Shown one piece after another: positions 6,869 through 13,291 of a stretch of 16,292 nucleotides of DNA. Positions within the stretch are counted from its first letter, which is position 1. The number at the start of each line of letters is the position of its first letter. The stretch is taken from contig DIME01000145.1 of the NCBI GenBank assembly GCA_002425405.1, positions 1 to 16,292 of the forward strand, read 5' to 3'. The position numbers and the translations under genes are program-made. The notes below the pieces were generated by a model. It was not told where the DNA came from. It worked only from the letters and a program-made list of their open reading frames with translations, and ran no database searches. The DNA is from Candidatus Accumulibacter vicinus. Lineage in GTDB: Bacteria; Pseudomonadota; Gammaproteobacteria; Burkholderiales; Rhodocyclaceae.

Positions 6869-8280
6869 CGCAGGAGGACCCTCGTCAAGCGTTCGAACAA
6901 GTGGCGGTAAGGCGGTTTGAACAGGCCGATGCCGGACCATCGTGATTGCCGAAAAACACTCTTTCTGACCGAGAAGGCCTCGAAGCCGGCGAAACCATGA
7001 TAGCAACCCATGCCGCTCGGACCAACGCCACCGAAAGGCAGGTCGTCCTGCGCAATATGCAGGATGGTGTCGTTGATCGTCACGCCACCGGAGACCGTTT
7101 CGTCCAGGATGCGTTCGATCTGCATCCGTTCGCTGTCGAAGTAATACAGCGCCAGCGGGTGCGGCCGGCCGTTGACGAAGGCAATCGCTTCGTCGAGATC
7201 ACGATAGGGCCGTAGCGGCAGCAGCGGGCCGAAGATTTCCTCCTGCATCACGCGCAATCCGTCATCGGCTCCGAGCAGTGCCAGTGGCGGCAGGTGGCGC
7301 CTGATCGGGTCGGCGACGGTATCTGCTGCCAGATCGACAATCGTCGCTCCCGACGTCCTGGCCTCCTCAAGGTAAGCCGACAGGCGCGCGTACTGGCGTT
7401 GATCGACGATCGTCGAATAGTCTGCAGTCTTCTCGATGTCGGGATAGCAGGCGGCGACGACACGCCGCGCCTGCTCGATGAATGCCTGCTCCTGTCCGGC
7501 CGGCAGCAGCACATAGTCGGGAGCGATACAGGTCTGGCCGGCGTTGAGGCACTTGCCGATGATGATGCGCTCAACGGCGTGAGCAAAGTCGGCAGGGGCC
7601 AGCGCCGGGCCGATGATCGCCGGTGACTTGCCGCCGAGTTCGAGCGTCACCGGCGTCAGGTTTTCCGCGGCCGCGCGCATCACCTGGCGACCGACCGGCG
7701 TCGAACCGGTGAACAACAGATGGTCGAAGGGAAGCCGCGAGAATTCCCTGGCCACCTCGACGTCACCTTCGACGACCGACAACTCATCATCGGCGAAATA
7801 TTTTCCAACCAGTTCGGCAAACAGCGACGCGGTTGCCGGGGTGATCTCCGACATCTTGATCAAGGCCCGGTTGCCAGCGGCCAGTGCCGCCGTGAGCGGC
7901 GCAGCAGCGAGAAAAATCGGATAGTTCCAGGGAACGATGATGCCGACGGCACCGAGTGGCTGATAACGCACCTCTGCCCGGCCGGGCTGAAACCATAGCG
8001 AAACCGGACGTGTCTGCGGCCGCATCCAGCGCCGCAGGTGGCGGCGCGCATGGCAGATTGCTGCGTGGCTTGGAAAAAGCTCGAGCAGGCGCGTTTCGGC
8101 TGTCGAACGATGGCCAAAATCGCGACCTATGGCGTCGGCGATCGCCGGCTCGTTGTCGAGCAGCAGCCGATCGAGCGCCTGCAGGCGACGCTCGCGTAGT
8201 GCCCGTCCGGGATGCGGATCACTGCGCGCAGCCGCCTGCAAACGGGAAAAGCGCCTTGCCAGGGTGTCGGGATGAGGCAT
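6865..8280 (-). CDS. Aldehyde dehydrogenase, LaoC / coniferyl-aldehyde dehydrogenase type
   Basis: This 471-residue cytoplasmic NAD(P)-dependent aldehyde dehydrogenase has a complete ALDH core. It shows P-W-N-Y with Asn119, the nucleotide-binding F-T-G-S-T-P-V-G near 190-197, general base Glu214 in L-E-L-G-G-K, and catalytic Cys251 in N-A-G-Q-T-C. E-E-I-F-G-P and L-P-F-G-G-V-G-P-S-G lie further on. Length and sequence style fit the CalB/fatty-aldehyde (ALDH3-like) group rather than the 490-residue ALDH1/2 type. It would oxidise the aldehyde made by the GMC enzyme to a carboxylic acid. A strong AAAGGAG six bases before the ATG at 8280 fixes the start and marks it as the first gene of a five-gene minus-strand operon. 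The tail is hydrophobic and basic and may touch the membrane. No TetR gene equivalent to laoR is adjacent. Confidence 0.88.
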   Translation of the reverse strand: MPHPDTLARRFSRLQAAARSDPHPGRALRERRLQALDRLLLDNEPAIADAIGRDFGHRSTAETRLLELFPSHAAICHARRHLRRWMRPQTRPVSLWFQPGRAEVRYQPLGAVGIIVPWNYPIFLAAAPLTAALAAGNRALIKMSEITPATASLFAELVGKYFADDELSVVEGDVEVAREFSRLPFDHLLFTGSTPVGRQVMRAAAENLTPVTLELGGKSPAIIGPALAPADFAHAVERIIIGKCLNAGQTCIAPDYVLLPAGQEQAFIEQARRVVAACYPDIEKTADYSTIVDQRQYARLSAYLEEARTSGATIVDLAADTVADPIRRHLPPLALLGADDGLRVMQEEIFGPLLPLRPYRDLDEAIAFVNGRPHPLALYYFDSERMQIERILDETVSGGVTINDTILHIAQDDLPFGGVGPSGMGCYHGFAGFEAFSVRKSVFRQSRWSGIGLFKPPYRHLFERLTRVLLR

Positions 8281-8336
8281 TTGCCGCTCCTTTTCAGGGT
8301 TCTGTGGGATCGCAGTCTAAGCTCTGCAAGCGCTGC

Positions 8337-8361
8337 CTGTTAGGGGAAGCCCTCTAAACAG
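8337..8361. repeat. Inverted repeat in the divergent promoter region
   Basis: CTGTT-AGGG, loop GGAAG-like, CCCT-(CTA)-AACAG forms a 9-bp interrupted hairpin. It lies in the 111-base gap between the lao-like operon and the divergent gene at 8392. Its position suits an operator, but no regulator is encoded nearby. Confidence 0.35.
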
Positions 8362-8391
8362 ACGGGGTCCGCCGGAGCATAATCGGGAGCC

Positions 8392-9129
8392 ATGGACAAT
8401 CCGACGATCTCGATCGAAAAACAACGGAGCGCCACCGCCTTGCGGCAGCACCTGCAAGCGGCGAAGTCCCTGCGCCAGCAAGCCAACAGCGAGCCTGCAG
8501 CGGCGCGTGATCGCCTGCGCCTGCGCGAGTGGCAAGCCGGACGACTGGCCCGTACCCATGCTGACCTGCTGGCCAGCGCGCGCTTCGGAGACGCCGCGCA
8601 ATTCTTTCTCTCCGACCTCTATGGCCCGAAGGACTTCAGCAGCCGCGACGAAGAGGTCGAGCGCATCCTGCCGCTGTTGATCAAGATGCTGCCAGGTTCG
8701 GCGTTGCGCACCGTCGCCCTGGCCGTCGAACTCGATGCGATCTCGGAACTGCTCGACTCGGCGATGGTCGCCGTGCTGTGCCGGCGCGGCGTGATCGACC
8801 GCATCGACGAAGACGCCTATGCCGCAGCCTACCGGGCGGTCGGCTGTCAGCCGGAGCGCCAGCGCCAGATCGTGCTGATTCGCGAGACCGGCGAAGCGCT
8901 CGACAGGCTGGCCAGGAAACCGCTGCTGAACGGCATGCTCAAGCTGATGCGCGGCCCGGCGCATCTGGCCGGACTCGGCGACCTGCAAGCGTTTCTCGAA
9001 CGCGGCTTCAATGCCTTCCGCAGTATGGGTTCGGCCACCGAGTTTCTCGACTCGATCGAGCGCAAGGAGCGGCAATTACTGGGCAGGCTCTTTGCTGATG
9101 TCGCCAGCCCCTTCCTGCTCCAGAAGTAA
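8392..9129 (+). CDS. Conserved protein of unknown function (FFLSDLYG family)
   Basis: This 245-residue soluble protein has no signal peptide or membrane segment. It is strongly charged and mainly helical, with Gln/Arg-rich helices up to residue 60. A distinctive block, F-F-L-S-D-L-Y-G-P-K-D-F-S then R-D-E-E-V-E-R, occupies about residues 72-95. I recall this as a conserved feature of a domain of unknown function in proteobacteria (possibly DUF8198, from memory). A second conserved-looking part is M-R-G-P-A-H-L-A-G-L-G near 188-198. The ATG at 8392 is preceded by GGGAG five bases upstream. The gene is divergent from the lao-like operon and separated from the next gene by 400 bases, so it appears to stand alone. 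I cannot assign a function. Confidence 0.8.
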   Translation: MDNPTISIEKQRSATALRQHLQAAKSLRQQANSEPAAARDRLRLREWQAGRLARTHADLLASARFGDAAQFFLSDLYGPKDFSSRDEEVERILPLLIKMLPGSALRTVALAVELDAISELLDSAMVAVLCRRGVIDRIDEDAYAAAYRAVGCQPERQRQIVLIRETGEALDRLARKPLLNGMLKLMRGPAHLAGLGDLQAFLERGFNAFRSMGSATEFLDSIERKERQLLGRLFADVASPFLLQK

Positions 9130-9176
9130 ATCATTGCTTTGCGTGCGCAAGCGGGCCGGGAATCAGGCAAGTGTGC

Positions 9177-9194
9177 TCCCGGCGATTGCCGGGA
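9177..9194 (+). terminator. Hairpin after the unknown gene, possible weak terminator
   Basis: TCCCGGC-GATT-GCCGGGA is a perfect 7-bp stem with a tetraloop, 48 bases after the stop at 9129. There is no T tract after it, so intrinsic termination is doubtful. Confidence 0.4.
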
Positions 9195-9243
9195 TTCAGA
9201 GTTCAACCTGTACGCCTGGATTCATGACCGCCCATCCGTACAC

Positions 9244-9256
9244 TTTGTGACACAAA
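9244..9256. promoter_or_regulatory. Operator-like palindrome TTTGTG-A-CACAAA
   Basis: This perfect 13-base inverted repeat is centred at 9250. That is about 50 bases before the expected start of the small-RNA candidate, where an activator would bind. The TGTGA half resembles a CRP/FNR-family half site, but the second half lacks the CRP spacing. Confidence 0.4.
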
Positions 9257-9292
9257 ACGATAAATACTGCACAGATCGGCTGCGTTTTTATC

Positions 9293-9298
9293 TATAGT
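9293..9298 (+). promoter_or_regulatory. Possible -10 box of small-RNA candidate
   Basis: TATAGT is a good -10 hexamer. No clear -35 lies 16-18 bases upstream, so an activator at the palindrome at 9244-9256 could be needed. Transcription would begin near 9304, at the base of the first hairpin. Confidence 0.4.
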
Positions 9299-9303
9299 AT
9301 TGA

Positions 9304-9409
9304 TCCTGTCGCCGGGGCCCTCCCCCTCCTCCCCTCCCTTCCCCCTGGAGCGCCACGGCGATGGCATCACCGGCCCGCCCAGCCCCCCTCTGTGCGGGCC
9401 GTTTTCTTT
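9304..9409 (+). ncRNA. Candidate small RNA with C-rich anti-Shine-Dalgarno loop
   Basis: This is a predicted transcript of about 105 nt in a gap with no protein-coding signal. Stem TCGCCG (9309-9314) pairs with CGGCGA (9356-9361) and encloses a loop of about 41 nt that is almost entirely pyrimidine. The loop includes CCTCCTCCC at 9325-9333, complementary to the Shine-Dalgarno core GGAGG, and CCTCCC again just after. A strong intrinsic terminator ends the unit. C-rich loops of this kind are the target-binding part of several bacterial small RNAs that block ribosome binding. The start is uncertain, and expression cannot be judged from sequence. Confidence 0.5.
9371..9409 (+). terminator. Rho-independent terminator of the small-RNA candidate
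   Basis: The perfect 8-bp stem is CGGCCCGC (9371-9378) with GCGGGCCG (9394-9401). The 15-nt loop is C-rich, and TTTTCTTT follows immediately. It is 240 bases beyond the stop at 9129, with no coding sequence between, so it probably serves a separate transcript. Confidence 0.82.
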
Positions 9410-9480
9410 TGCCGAGTCCGCAACGGCTTCCACGGTCGCATCCCGTCGCCGGCAGTCTGGCCCGAGTGCTCCTCACCCCG

Positions 9481-9486
9481 TACAAT
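9481..9486 (+). promoter_or_regulatory. Possible -10 box for the small membrane protein gene
   Basis: TACAAT lies 46 bases before the ATG at 9532, downstream of the terminator at 9371-9409, where a new promoter is required. The -35 region is poor. Confidence 0.35.
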
Positions 9487-9531
9487 GGGGGGCAACGCGT
9501 TTTCTTACCGAACATCACCACCAGGATTTCG

Positions 9532-9924
9532 ATGAGCAGCAACGACCCACCCTTTTCCCGTCTGCGCCTGGCGGTGCCTGGTTCAGGTCTCTTTGGCAGA
9601 CTGATCACGATCGCAGCTGGCGCGCTCTTGTTGGTCGCCGCCTTGATGTTTTCACTGCTGCTACTGGCCTTGTTGCTGGCCGTTGGACTGCTGGTCCTTG
9701 CCTACCTCAAGTGGAAAACCCGCCATCTGCGCAGGCATTCCGACGAGTCCCTGCGCGAACAGACGCAGTCCAGCCAGCCGAAGCCGGCGTCGGGCGGACG
9801 CGTGATCGATGGCGAAGTCATCGGAGACGCCGAATACGAGGCGCGATCATCAACCCGCCAACCGCCAACAGCCAATCTTCCGACACGCTGCAATCACCCG
9901 CCCAGACCAACGGTTGACCCTTGA
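9532..9924 (+). CDS. Small membrane protein of unknown function
   Basis: This 130-residue protein has one long hydrophobic stretch (residues about 24-58, very Leu/Ala-rich), enough for two closely spaced helices or one long one. A basic juncture follows (W-K-T-R-H-L-R-R-H-S), then a polar, probably unstructured tail. The tail contains R-V-I-D-G-E-V-I-G near 86-94, a short pattern I have seen at the end of small betaproteobacterial membrane proteins. The ATG at 9532 follows AGGA at five bases. It ends 22 bases before the lytic transglycosylase and is probably cotranscribed with it, which hints at an envelope role. The last 30 residues are low-complexity (Pro, Thr, Arg) and may be poorly conserved. 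Function cannot be assigned. Confidence 0.75.
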   Translation: MSSNDPPFSRLRLAVPGSGLFGRLITIAAGALLLVAALMFSLLLLALLLAVGLLVLAYLKWKTRHLRRHSDESLREQTQSSQPKPASGGRVIDGEVIGDAEYEARSSTRQPPTANLPTRCNHPPRPTVDP

Positions 9925-9940
9925 CCTTCGCACCTTGACC
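9914..9940 (+). repeat. Three short TTGACC direct repeats before the transglycosylase
   Basis: TTGACC occurs at 9914, 9921 and 9935, spanning the end of the membrane protein gene and the 22-base gap. The hexamer resembles a -35 box, but no -10 follows at the right distance before the ATG at 9947. Confidence 0.5.
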
Positions 9941-9946
9941 CTCGCC

Positions 9947-11149
9947 ATGCAACCCGCCCGCTTCGCTCTCTTCCTGACCCTGCTCAGCGCCACTGCCGCC
10001 GCCCAGGTACCCGCCGAACGTTTCAGCACATGCCTGGCGACGCTGCGCGCCGAGTCTGCGGCGAAGGGCGTCTCGACCGCCGCCTTCGATCGCCTGACCA
10101 GCGGCCTGATGCCCGACCCGAGCGTTCTTGAATTCCTCGACTACCAACCCGAGTTCCGGACACCGATCTGGGATTACCTGGCTGGCCTGGTCGACGATGA
10201 ACGGGTTGCCGATGCGCTGGCAATGCGCGAGAAATGGGCCGGCACGCTGGCCGTGTCGGCCGAGCGCTATCAGGTCGATGGGGATACGGTGATTGCCGTC
10301 TGGGGCGTCGAGAGCAACTTCGGGCGCAACTTCGGCAAGCGGCCGCTGCTCACCTCGCTCGGCACGCTCGCCTGCTTCGGGCGTCGGCAGGCCTATTTCC
10401 GGGGCGAATTTCTCAGCACGCTGAAGATCCTCGACCGCGGCGACATCGCGCCGGATCGGCTGGTCGGATCGTGGGCCGGTGCTTTCGGCCATACCCAGTT
10501 CATGCCCTCGACCTTCCTGCGCCTGGCCGTCGATGGTGACGGCGATGGCAAGCGCGACCTCATGGACAGCGTCCCCGATGCGCTCGCGTCGACCGCCCAC
10601 TTCCTGCACAAGGCTGGCTGGCGCCAGGGCGAGCCCTGGGGTTACGAGGTCGTGTTGCCGGCCGGTTTCGACACCGGAGTGTCCGGACGCGGCAACAAGC
10701 GGCCGCTGTCGTCCTGGATCGGGCGTGGTATCCGCCGTGCCGACGGGCAGCCGATCGTCACCTCGGACGCTGCTGCCGGACTGCTTCTGCCGGCGGGTCC
10801 GCGCGGACCGGCTTTTCTGGTATTCCGCAACTTCGACGCGATCTACGGCTACAATGCTGCCGAAAGCTATGCCCTGGCGATTGCCCATCTCGCTGACCGG
10901 ATCAAGGGGGGCAAGGCTTTCGTCACCCCCTGGCCGACCGATGACCCCGGTCTGTCGCGGAGCGAACGCCGTGAGCTGCAAACGCTTCTCGCTGGCCGTG
11001 GCTACCCGATCGGCGAAATCGACGGCATGATCGGCGCCAACTCGCGGCAGGCGATTCTGGCCGAACAGAAACGTCTCGGCCTGACCGTCGACGGCCGTCC
11101 AGGGCAGAAGCTGCTCGCTGCCCTGCGGGCCGTGCCGGCTGGCCGGTAA
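9947..11149 (+). CDS. Lytic murein transglycosylase, MltB-type (SLT_2) with peptidoglycan-binding domain
   Basis: This 400-residue periplasmic enzyme cleaves the MurNAc-GlcNAc bond of peptidoglycan with formation of 1,6-anhydroMurNAc. Residues 1-20 are a signal peptide (cleavage near A-A-A-Q). There is no lipobox, so it is soluble, unlike E. coli MltB. The catalytic domain spans about 25-320 and has Glu122 in A-V-W-G-V-E-S-N-F-G. It also has G-H-T-Q-F-M-P-S-T near 182-190, D-G-D-G-x-x-D-L, and G-Y-N-x-A-E-S-Y-A-L. Residues 336-400 form a PG_binding_1 repeat (L-Q-x-L-L, G-x-I-D-G, G-x-x-S-R-Q-A-I). The layout matches the MltB_2 subgroup (TIGR02283 as I recall it). The start at 9947 is chosen because the signal peptide begins there; its Shine-Dalgarno site is poor, and translation may be coupled to the gene before. 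Confidence 0.9.
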   Translation: MQPARFALFLTLLSATAAAQVPAERFSTCLATLRAESAAKGVSTAAFDRLTSGLMPDPSVLEFLDYQPEFRTPIWDYLAGLVDDERVADALAMREKWAGTLAVSAERYQVDGDTVIAVWGVESNFGRNFGKRPLLTSLGTLACFGRRQAYFRGEFLSTLKILDRGDIAPDRLVGSWAGAFGHTQFMPSTFLRLAVDGDGDGKRDLMDSVPDALASTAHFLHKAGWRQGEPWGYEVVLPAGFDTGVSGRGNKRPLSSWIGRGIRRADGQPIVTSDAAAGLLLPAGPRGPAFLVFRNFDAIYGYNAAESYALAIAHLADRIKGGKAFVTPWPTDDPGLSRSERRELQTLLAGRGYPIGEIDGMIGANSRQAILAEQKRLGLTVDGRPGQKLLAALRAVPAGR

Positions 11150-11197
11150 CGGTCATGGCGATTTGAGACACACCGGATGATGAAAGTCATGACCGTT
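11148..11197 (+). terminator. Long inverted repeat after the transglycosylase
   Basis: AACGGTCATG (11148-11157) pairs perfectly with CATGACCGTT (11188-11197), and two more inner pairs make a 12-bp stem with a loop of about 26 nt. It starts within the TAA stop codon. Only TTTCCC follows, so it may be a weak terminator, an mRNA-protecting hairpin or a protein site. Confidence 0.45.
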
Positions 11198-11204
11198 TCC
11201 CTCA

Positions 11205-11258
11205 GCCCTAACTCCTCTCCCGCAAGTGGAGGGGGGTTCGTGAGTCGCTGAAGCGACT
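11205..11258. repeat. Dispersed-repeat-like hairpin pair
   Basis: CTCCTCTCC (11212-11220), loop CGCAAGT, GGAGGGGGG (11228-11236) forms a 9-bp stem with G-U pairs. AGTCGC-TGAA-GCGACT (11243-11258) is a second perfect hairpin. The first strongly resembles the CCCTCTCCCGCAAGCGGGAG-type intergenic palindromes scattered in many proteobacterial genomes. It lies just before the HD-GYP gene. Confidence 0.5.
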
Positions 11259-11272
11259 TTGACATTAAAGAC

Positions 11273-12577
11273 ATGTCGCCTGCTCCGGATGCCGTCACCC
11301 CCAACGAAGGGGAAATCAGCATCGATGCCTCGCAACTGCGTCCGGGGGTGCACGTCCGTTTGCCGGTGCCCTGGGTCGAGCACCAGTTCATGTTCAACTC
11401 TTTCGTCATTGCGGATGAAGAACAGGCGCGGCTAATCGCCGCGATGAAGCTGCCACAACTGTTCTGCGACCCGACGCGTTGCAAGGTGCCACCACTGCTG
11501 CGACAGGAGGCACAACCGGGCACCGATCCCGAGGCTGACGCCGAGAAGAAGCGCCTGGCGGCGCTGGCGGCACAGCGCATGGCCGAGAAGCGTGCGCGTG
11601 CGCAAGTCATGAGCGAACTCAGGGAACGCCTCGACAAGGCGCAGCAACACTACCTCGGCGCCGCCAGGGAAGTCAGTGGCGCCCTCCAGGGCTTCCTGGT
11701 CCATCCCCGCGAGGCAGTCGAACGGGTCGCCAGGGTCAGCAAGGACACCACCACGGCGCTGCTCGCCGATCCCGACAGCGCGATCGTGCTGATTGCCGAA
11801 AAGGCGCACGATGACGGCCATGCCGCACACTCGCTGTCGGTCATGACCCTGGCGTTACTGCTCGGCAAACAGGCAAAAATCCCGGAACAGGCCCTGCACT
11901 CGCTCGGCATCGGAGCACTGCTGCACGACATCGGCAAACTTGGGATCAAGGCCTCGATCCTGCGCAACAACGAGCGCAACCGGTACGAGGAGCAGATCTA
12001 TCAGTCGCATTGCCGTGCCGGCTACGACGCGGCAATGCGTGCCGGCAACCTGACGCCGCCCTTGCTCGAAGCCATCCTGCACCATCACGAGCGTTACGAC
12101 GGTAGCGGCTTTCCGGATCGCCTGAGCGGCAACGCGATTCCCCTGTCGGCACGGCTGGTGGCGATTGCCAACCGTTTCGACAATCTCGTCAGCCCGATCG
12201 ACCCGCGGCGCGCACTGTCCCCTTCAGAAGCCTTGTCGACGATGTGGACACGCGAGCAGAAGGCCTTTGATGCGGCCTTGCTGCAACTCTTCGTGCGGGC
12301 GATGGGGGTCTATCCACCGGGATCGATCGTGCAACTCAGCGACAGCCGCATCGGCGCCGTCGTCGGCTCGGCGCCTGCCGGCAAGCCGCTCTCGCCGAAG
12401 GTCATGATCTACGCCCCCGAGGTGCCGCGTCGCCAGTCGATCATCATCGATCTGGCGAGCGACGACGAGCTCAAGATCGATCGCCCTTTGCGCCTGCAGG
12501 AGCGCCCGCCCGAGGAACTCGATTACCTGCTGCCGCGCCGCAAGATCAACTGGTCCTACATGGCGCAACGGCCGTGA
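11273..12577 (+). CDS. HD-GYP cyclic-di-GMP phosphodiesterase with N-terminal DUF3391
   Basis: This is a 434-residue cytoplasmic protein. Residues about 15-140 fit the DUF3391 domain often fused before HD-GYP: I-x-x-x-Q-L-R-P-G-V-H-V near 17-28, W-V-x-H-x-F near 34-39, and a charged coiled-coil-like stretch 88-125. The HD-GYP domain spans about 170-350 with His186, H-D-I-G-K at 218-222, His246, and H-H-H-E-R-Y-D-G-S-G-F-P at 270-281. The GYP signature reads G-F-P, a mild variant. All metal ligands appear present, so it should degrade c-di-GMP to pGpG or GMP, favouring motility over biofilm. About 85 C-terminal residues follow. There is no transmembrane segment or receiver domain. No good Shine-Dalgarno site precedes the ATG at 11273, but the N-terminal domain fits that start. 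Confidence 0.92.
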   Translation: MSPAPDAVTPNEGEISIDASQLRPGVHVRLPVPWVEHQFMFNSFVIADEEQARLIAAMKLPQLFCDPTRCKVPPLLRQEAQPGTDPEADAEKKRLAALAAQRMAEKRARAQVMSELRERLDKAQQHYLGAAREVSGALQGFLVHPREAVERVARVSKDTTTALLADPDSAIVLIAEKAHDDGHAAHSLSVMTLALLLGKQAKIPEQALHSLGIGALLHDIGKLGIKASILRNNERNRYEEQIYQSHCRAGYDAAMRAGNLTPPLLEAILHHHERYDGSGFPDRLSGNAIPLSARLVAIANRFDNLVSPIDPRRALSPSEALSTMWTREQKAFDAALLQLFVRAMGVYPPGSIVQLSDSRIGAVVGSAPAGKPLSPKVMIYAPEVPRRQSIIIDLASDDELKIDRPLRLQERPPEELDYLLPRRKINWSYMAQRP

Positions 12578-12628
12578 TGAAACTGCCGCAACTGTTATAG
12601 TGACGGATCGTGGCTGACCTGCACGGAC

Positions 12629-13287
<659 letters not shown>

Positions 13288-13291
<4 letters not shown>

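Noticed and set aside
9300..9917. A 205-codon plus-strand open frame across the small-RNA candidate and membrane protein gene
   Set aside because: Its translation is Pro/Arg/Ser-rich without hydrophobic or domain structure. The overlapping frame from 9532 has a ribosome site and a clear membrane segment.
9818..10981. A 387-codon minus-strand open frame
   Set aside because: It is antisense to the lytic transglycosylase, which has intact catalytic motifs; no domain is visible on the minus strand.
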